A stretch of 42,634 nucleotides of DNA from an uncultured Collinsella sp. (lineage in GTDB: Bacteria > Actinomycetota > Coriobacteriia > Coriobacteriales > Coriobacteriaceae). The stretch covers positions 1 through 42,634 of the forward strand of contig CAUDQR010000020.1 in NCBI GenBank assembly GCA_958451615.1, read 5' to 3'. Below the pieces are notes generated by a model. That model ran no database searches. It had not been told where the DNA came from and saw only the letters and a program-made list of their open reading frames with translations. Of this stretch, positions 39,613 to 42,634 are shown piece by piece. Both the position numbers and the translations under genes were made by a program. The first letter of the stretch is position 1; each line of letters begins with the position of its first letter.

Positions 39613-41328
39613 CTATTGTGCCGAGCCCGCAACGGGCTCAAAATGCTTGTCCTTCACGGCTGCCGCCAAGCGATCTGCCAGATTGCGTACGCGCGGATCC
39701 AGACGTGCGGCACCCGGATTGACAAAGAAGCGGGCCGTGCAGTCCATGATGCGGCCGGTGATGACCAAGTCGTTGTCGCGCAGCGTGGCACCCGTAGCGG
39801 TAATGTCCACGATACGATCGGTCATGCCGACGATGGGACCCAGCTCAATGTTACCGTGCAGCGAGACGATATCGGCGTTCACACCGCGCTCGGCATACCA
39901 GGCGCTCGCGATGCGCGGATACTTGGTGGCCACGCGAAGCGACCCGCGACGGGCATAGTTGCGCTCGGCCTGGCCGGCGCGCCACGCGGGCTCCGCCTCA
40001 ATGAAAGTGCACAGGCCGTAGCCCAGATCGACCAGCTGCAGCAGGTTGAGGTCTGCCTCGATAAGCGAGTCCCAACCGCAGATGCCGCAGTCGGCACCGC
40101 CACAGCCCACAAAGGCGGGCGCATCGCTGGGACGCACGATGACAAACTCGATATCGCCGACCGTACCCTCGCCGGCACGCGTGTCGCGGCCGCGCACGAT
40201 CAGGTGACGGCCGGGATCGCGCAGCTCCGAGACATCCAAGCCCGCGGCCTCGAGCACGTCGAGCGTGTCGACCTTGAGCGAGCCCTTGGGCACGGCAATG
40301 CGCAGCGGACCCTCGGCGCCACGGCCCGCGGCGCGATCGCCATCGGAAGCAGCGTCCTCGGCCGAGGTGTGCGCAGCCTCCAGACGCTCGAGCGAAAAGG
40401 CGAAACCCGCCGCCGGTACCTCGATGCCGTCGCCAAATGCGCCGGTAAAGATGGAGTCGTAGCGTCCACCCGAACCGACCGGATCGGGCAAGCCACCGGC
40501 ATAGGCCTTAAAGACCAGACCCGTGTAGTAATCGAACGAGTTCATGATGGAGAAGTCGAACGACAGCACCTGGGCGTCCTCGGGAGCCAGGCCCTCGACC
40601 AGGGCGCGCAGCTCGCGCGTGAGCGGCGCGACAATGCCCGCCGCCGCCAGAAGCACATCGACGCGGTCGAGTACCTCGGCGCCGCCGTGCAAGCGCGGCA
40701 GCTCGCTAATGGCAACCTTGACGGCATCGGACTCGGCGCTTGCCGCCACGCGGGCATCGAGGCCCACAAAGTCGTTGGCGTGCACGCAGCGCAGGGCCTC
40801 GGTAGCCAGCTCACGATCCTCGCATACCGCGAGCAATTCCTTAAAAGGACGCACGCTGCCTGCGATGATGCGCGCATCGGGAAGTGCCAGCTCACGCACG
40901 GCCTCGGCGACCAGCGAGACAATCTCGACATCGCCCGCGGTATCGCCCGCACCGATAAGCTCAAAGCCCAGCTGTGTAAACTGGCGCGAGCCACCGGCGT
41001 TGCGCTGGCACTCGCGAACCACCGGCGCCTCATAGCGCAGGCGCAGGGGCAGGTCGGCCGCGTGCATGCGGGTCGAGACCAGACGCACGATCGGCAATGT
41101 GTTGTCGGGACGGACCACCAGCAGACGGCCATCATCGTCAAAAAGCTTAAACGGCGTGTCCGCGATGCGGCCGCCTTCCTCGAGCGAACCCTTGTCCTCG
41201 AGTAGCGGCGTCTCGACCGGCAGGTAATGATGCTCCCTAAAGCAGCCCTTCACCGTCAGCGCGATCTCCTCGCGCGCCTGAGCCTCCTCGGGCAATATGT
41301 CCCGGAATCCCCACGGTGTGGCCGTCAT
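39613..41328 (-). CDS. hisZG: HisZ-HisG fusion: ATP phosphoribosyltransferase with regulatory domain
   Basis: This 571-residue protein fuses two proteins that normally form an octamer. Residues 1 to about 325 are HisZ, a HisRS-like regulatory domain (PWGFRDILPEEA, VRPDNTLPIVRL, FTQLGFELIG, DYYTGLVFKAY, GGRYDSIF). Residues about 342-571 are the short form of HisG (IAVPKGSLKVDTLDVLEAAG, VIVRPSDAPAFVGCGGADCGICGWD, and GATLRDNDLV), catalysing the first step of histidine synthesis. An Ala/Asp linker joins them. HisG is catalytic; HisZ is needed for activity and feedback. It is the first gene of the operon; AGGAGG precedes the ATG, and a 10-codon ORF overlaps it by ATGA. Confidence 0.95.
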   Translation of the reverse strand: MTATPWGFRDILPEEAQAREEIALTVKGCFREHHYLPVETPLLEDKGSLEEGGRIADTPFKLFDDDGRLLVVRPDNTLPIVRLVSTRMHAADLPLRLRYEAPVVRECQRNAGGSRQFTQLGFELIGAGDTAGDVEIVSLVAEAVRELALPDARIIAGSVRPFKELLAVCEDRELATEALRCVHANDFVGLDARVAASAESDAVKVAISELPRLHGGAEVLDRVDVLLAAAGIVAPLTRELRALVEGLAPEDAQVLSFDFSIMNSFDYYTGLVFKAYAGGLPDPVGSGGRYDSIFTGAFGDGIEVPAAGFAFSLERLEAAHTSAEDAASDGDRAAGRGAEGPLRIAVPKGSLKVDTLDVLEAAGLDVSELRDPGRHLIVRGRDTRAGEGTVGDIEFVIVRPSDAPAFVGCGGADCGICGWDSLIEADLNLLQLVDLGYGLCTFIEAEPAWRAGQAERNYARRGSLRVATKYPRIASAWYAERGVNADIVSLHGNIELGPIVGMTDRIVDITATGATLRDNDLVITGRIMDCTARFFVNPGAARLDPRVRNLADRLAAAVKDKHFEPVAGSAQ

Positions 41329-41357
41329 CTGGTGAGCCTCCTCATGCTGTGTTTCAT
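41325..41357 (-). CDS. Possible 10-codon leader ORF overlapping hisZG
   Basis: ATG at 41357 opens a 10-codon frame (MKHSMRRLTR) whose TGA overlaps the hisZG ATG as ATGA. It contains one His codon, too few for classical his attenuation. The hisZG Shine-Dalgarno lies within it. No Shine-Dalgarno precedes its own ATG, so it may be chance. Confidence 0.25.
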   Translation of the reverse strand: MKHSMRRLTR

Positions 41358-41364
41358 ATAGAGC

Positions 41365-41394
41365 AGAAGACCGGCATAGCTTCGCCGGTCTTCT
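41365..41394 (-). promoter_or_regulatory. Hairpin upstream of the his operon
   Basis: AGAAGACCGGC (41365-41375) and its perfect complement (41384-41394) flank an 8-nt loop. Neither strand has a good U tract after it. It could be the end of the upstream gene's transcript or a leader structure for hisZG. A TATGCT (-10-like, minus strand, 41404-41409) lies just before it, with a poor -35. Confidence 0.5.
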
Positions 41395-41498
41395 GGGTAC
41401 TTTAGCATACTAGAGTGTTTGCGGGGAGAATCGTCCTCCTCGGCTCACACCGTATTCATTTGGAAACATAGGAGCGGATTGTCGCAACCCAACCCCAC

Positions 41499-42335
41499 CT
41501 AGACGCCAATCGCACGACGATACTCTGCCATTACCTGCGCATCGGCAGCTGCGGGGTCGGCAAAATAGCGCCAGTCATAGGTCTCGGCCGAAACAACTCC
41601 GCGATAGCCGCGCGCCACCAGCCTATCCAGGTCGGCGCGCATATCGCGGTCGCCGTCACCCCAGGCAAGATGCGTCGTGCCATCTGCCGCAACATCGACA
41701 AAATGCACGTGGGCGACATCATCGCCAAGCAGATCGAAATAATCGTCGATGGTATCCCCTGCCACCGCCATAGCGCCCAAATCCAGACACGCCTTAAGTG
41801 CCGGATGATCAACTGCCTCGATCATGCGCTTCGTGTCGGCCGCCGAGTTCACGATCATCGACTCAACCGGCTGTAGGGCCTCGAGCACCAGTCGCACGCC
41901 GCGCTCTCCCGCATGCTCGGCAATCGCACGCAGCATCGAGGCGCTGCGACCCCACGCGTCCTCGATCGGCTCGTTCAAAAATGCCCAGCCGCTCGAGACC
42001 ATGACCTGCTCGGCTCCAAGTTCCGCCGCGATATCTACAACGTTCTTAAAGTACGCGAGCGTGCGGGCACGCGCCTCATTCCCGCGCGCCGCGATATTCC
42101 ACGGCTTGGGGTTGTTCTGTTCGGGACAAAGCCCCACAATCCGAACCCCATACCGCTGCGACAGCTCCCGTACCCGTTCGAGCGAATCGTATCCATGGCA
42201 ATCGACATACAGATGCATCGCCCCGGTCCAAAGCTCGCAACACGTGTAGCCCGAAGCCGACGCCGAAGAAAAGAACTCCTCAAGGTCAAAATAACGATGG
42301 CTGATATTCATGACGGCAAGCTGGGGATAGCTCAT
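41499..42335 (-). CDS. Sugar-phosphate isomerase/epimerase (TIM barrel)
   Basis: The 278-residue protein is of the xylose isomerase-like TIM-barrel family, which includes sugar epimerases such as FrlC. Metal ligands appear as LVLEALQPVES (Glu), CLDLGAMAVAGD (Asp), HVHFVDVAADGTTHLAWGDGD (His/Asp) and VSAETYDW (Glu). The N-terminal portion shows YTCCELWTG and VGLCPEQNN. I start at ATG 42335 with GGAGAG upstream. It follows a probable SIS-domain isomerase gene with a 73-bp gap, which hints at Amadori-product or amino-sugar catabolism. The substrate is not known. Confidence 0.85.
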   Translation of the reverse strand: MSYPQLAVMNISHRYFDLEEFFSSASASGYTCCELWTGAMHLYVDCHGYDSLERVRELSQRYGVRIVGLCPEQNNPKPWNIAARGNEARARTLAYFKNVVDIAAELGAEQVMVSSGWAFLNEPIEDAWGRSASMLRAIAEHAGERGVRLVLEALQPVESMIVNSAADTKRMIEAVDHPALKACLDLGAMAVAGDTIDDYFDLLGDDVAHVHFVDVAADGTTHLAWGDGDRDMRADLDRLVARGYRGVVSAETYDWRYFADPAAADAQVMAEYRRAIGV

Positions 42336-42408
42336 AATTACTCTCCAACCCAAGCGAGGCCCCGTTCCATATAGGAGCGAGGCCCGATTACACAAACGTT
42401 ATTTGCTC

Positions 42409-42634
42409 TTAGTAGTCGAACTGGTGATAGTAGCGACGGTAGTTGAGGTTGTGCTTGGTGACCGTCTCGTAGTAAGCGGCAAGGCGATCGGTGATCAGCG
42501 AGGAGAGGATCCACGGGGAGACGATGACGCGGAACTCGTCGTCAAGGCCGGGGATCGCGAACTCGGCAGTGTCGATGACGTTGATGTCGGTGTCGCCGGT
42601 CACGCCGCGGGTCAGGAAGGCGCGGACGCGCTCG
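42409..42634 (-). CDS. C-terminus of a probable SIS-domain sugar isomerase (cut by window edge)
   Basis: The frame is open to the window end and gives 74 residues: GVTGDTDINVIDTAEF, then FRVIVSPWILSSLITDRLAAYYE, and an end NYRRYYHQFDY. The terminal R-x-Y-x-x-x-x-x-Y helix after a mostly helical segment resembles the C-terminus of SIS-domain isomerases such as FrlB and AgaS. The internal GTG at 42603 is not the start. The next gene is an FrlC-like epimerase, consistent with such a pairing. Confidence 0.6.
   Translation of the reverse strand, partial: ERVRAFLTRGVTGDTDINVIDTAEFAIPGLDDEFRVIVSPWILSSLITDRLAAYYETVTKHNLNYRRYYHQFDY

Noticed and set aside
39532..41205. Plus-strand ORF opposite hisZG
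   Set aside because: Antisense shadow of the fusion gene.
41329..41498. T-box or classical His attenuator before the his operon
   Set aside because: No TGGNACCGCG-like T-box sequence and no run of His codons; only a simple hairpin and a ten-codon ORF are seen.

Overview
The window is about 42.6 kb of high-GC DNA from what looks like a member of the Coriobacteriia (Actinobacteria), most likely a Collinsella-type gut bacterium. I infer this from the GC-rich codon use, a fused HisZ-HisG protein, a stand-alone LarC nickel-insertion domain, an RDAC-like small protein in the his operon and a large number of short palindromic intergenic repeats. I could not test the taxonomy by search.

Layout. 1-2.0 kb: outside terminator, twin palindromes and a Bce-like two-component pair. 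2.1-8.0 kb: an unrecognised protein, purH, a GNAT acetyltransferase and a DUF2207 membrane protein with a glycine tail. 8.5-11.1 kb: glutamyl-Q tRNA(Asp) synthetase, two overlapping metallophosphoesterase genes and a small membrane-protein gene split by a frameshift. 11.4-16.9 kb: an AT-richer accessory/defence island with a DUF4143 ATPase, a restriction-modification locus, an HNH nuclease and an orphan AbiEi-type antitoxin. 17.0-20.0 kb: a palindromic element, a DUF4342 protein and an OmpR/HAMP-kinase pair. 20.1-27.4 kb: orphan PTS IIB plus VOC protein, a membrane-anchored repeat-like protein, tRNA-Leu(UAA), Ppx/GppA, FtsB/DivIC, enolase, MazG, YfcE and LarC2. 27.8-32.9 kb: a fused CydDC-like ABC exporter, a YgbA_NO protein and a PHP-type histidinol phosphatase. 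33.0-41.3 kb: the histidine operon on the minus strand, in the order hisZG-hisD-hisC-hisB-hisH-hisA-hisF-hisI-RDAC-hisE. 41.5 kb to the end: a sugar-phosphate isomerase/epimerase and the C-terminus of a probable SIS-domain isomerase.

The histidine pathway is complete in this window only if the PHP protein at 32016-32927 supplies histinidol-phosphate phosphatase activity, because HisB here is the monofunctional dehydratase.

The most striking system is the restriction-modification locus at 13258-15095. A C5-cytosine methyltransferase in one frame lacks a readable motif IX. A second 220-residue ORF, nested in the +1 frame with its own Shine-Dalgarno, supplies motif IX. This is the architecture described for the two-polypeptide enzymes M.EcoHK31I and M.EaeI, which act on a GGCC core. 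The convergent gene encodes a NotI-family endonuclease, and NotI also has a GGCC core.

The second notable class is repeats: a roughly 100-nt covarying hairpin element directly after the stop codons of both purH and hisF, plus at least five further palindromic families.
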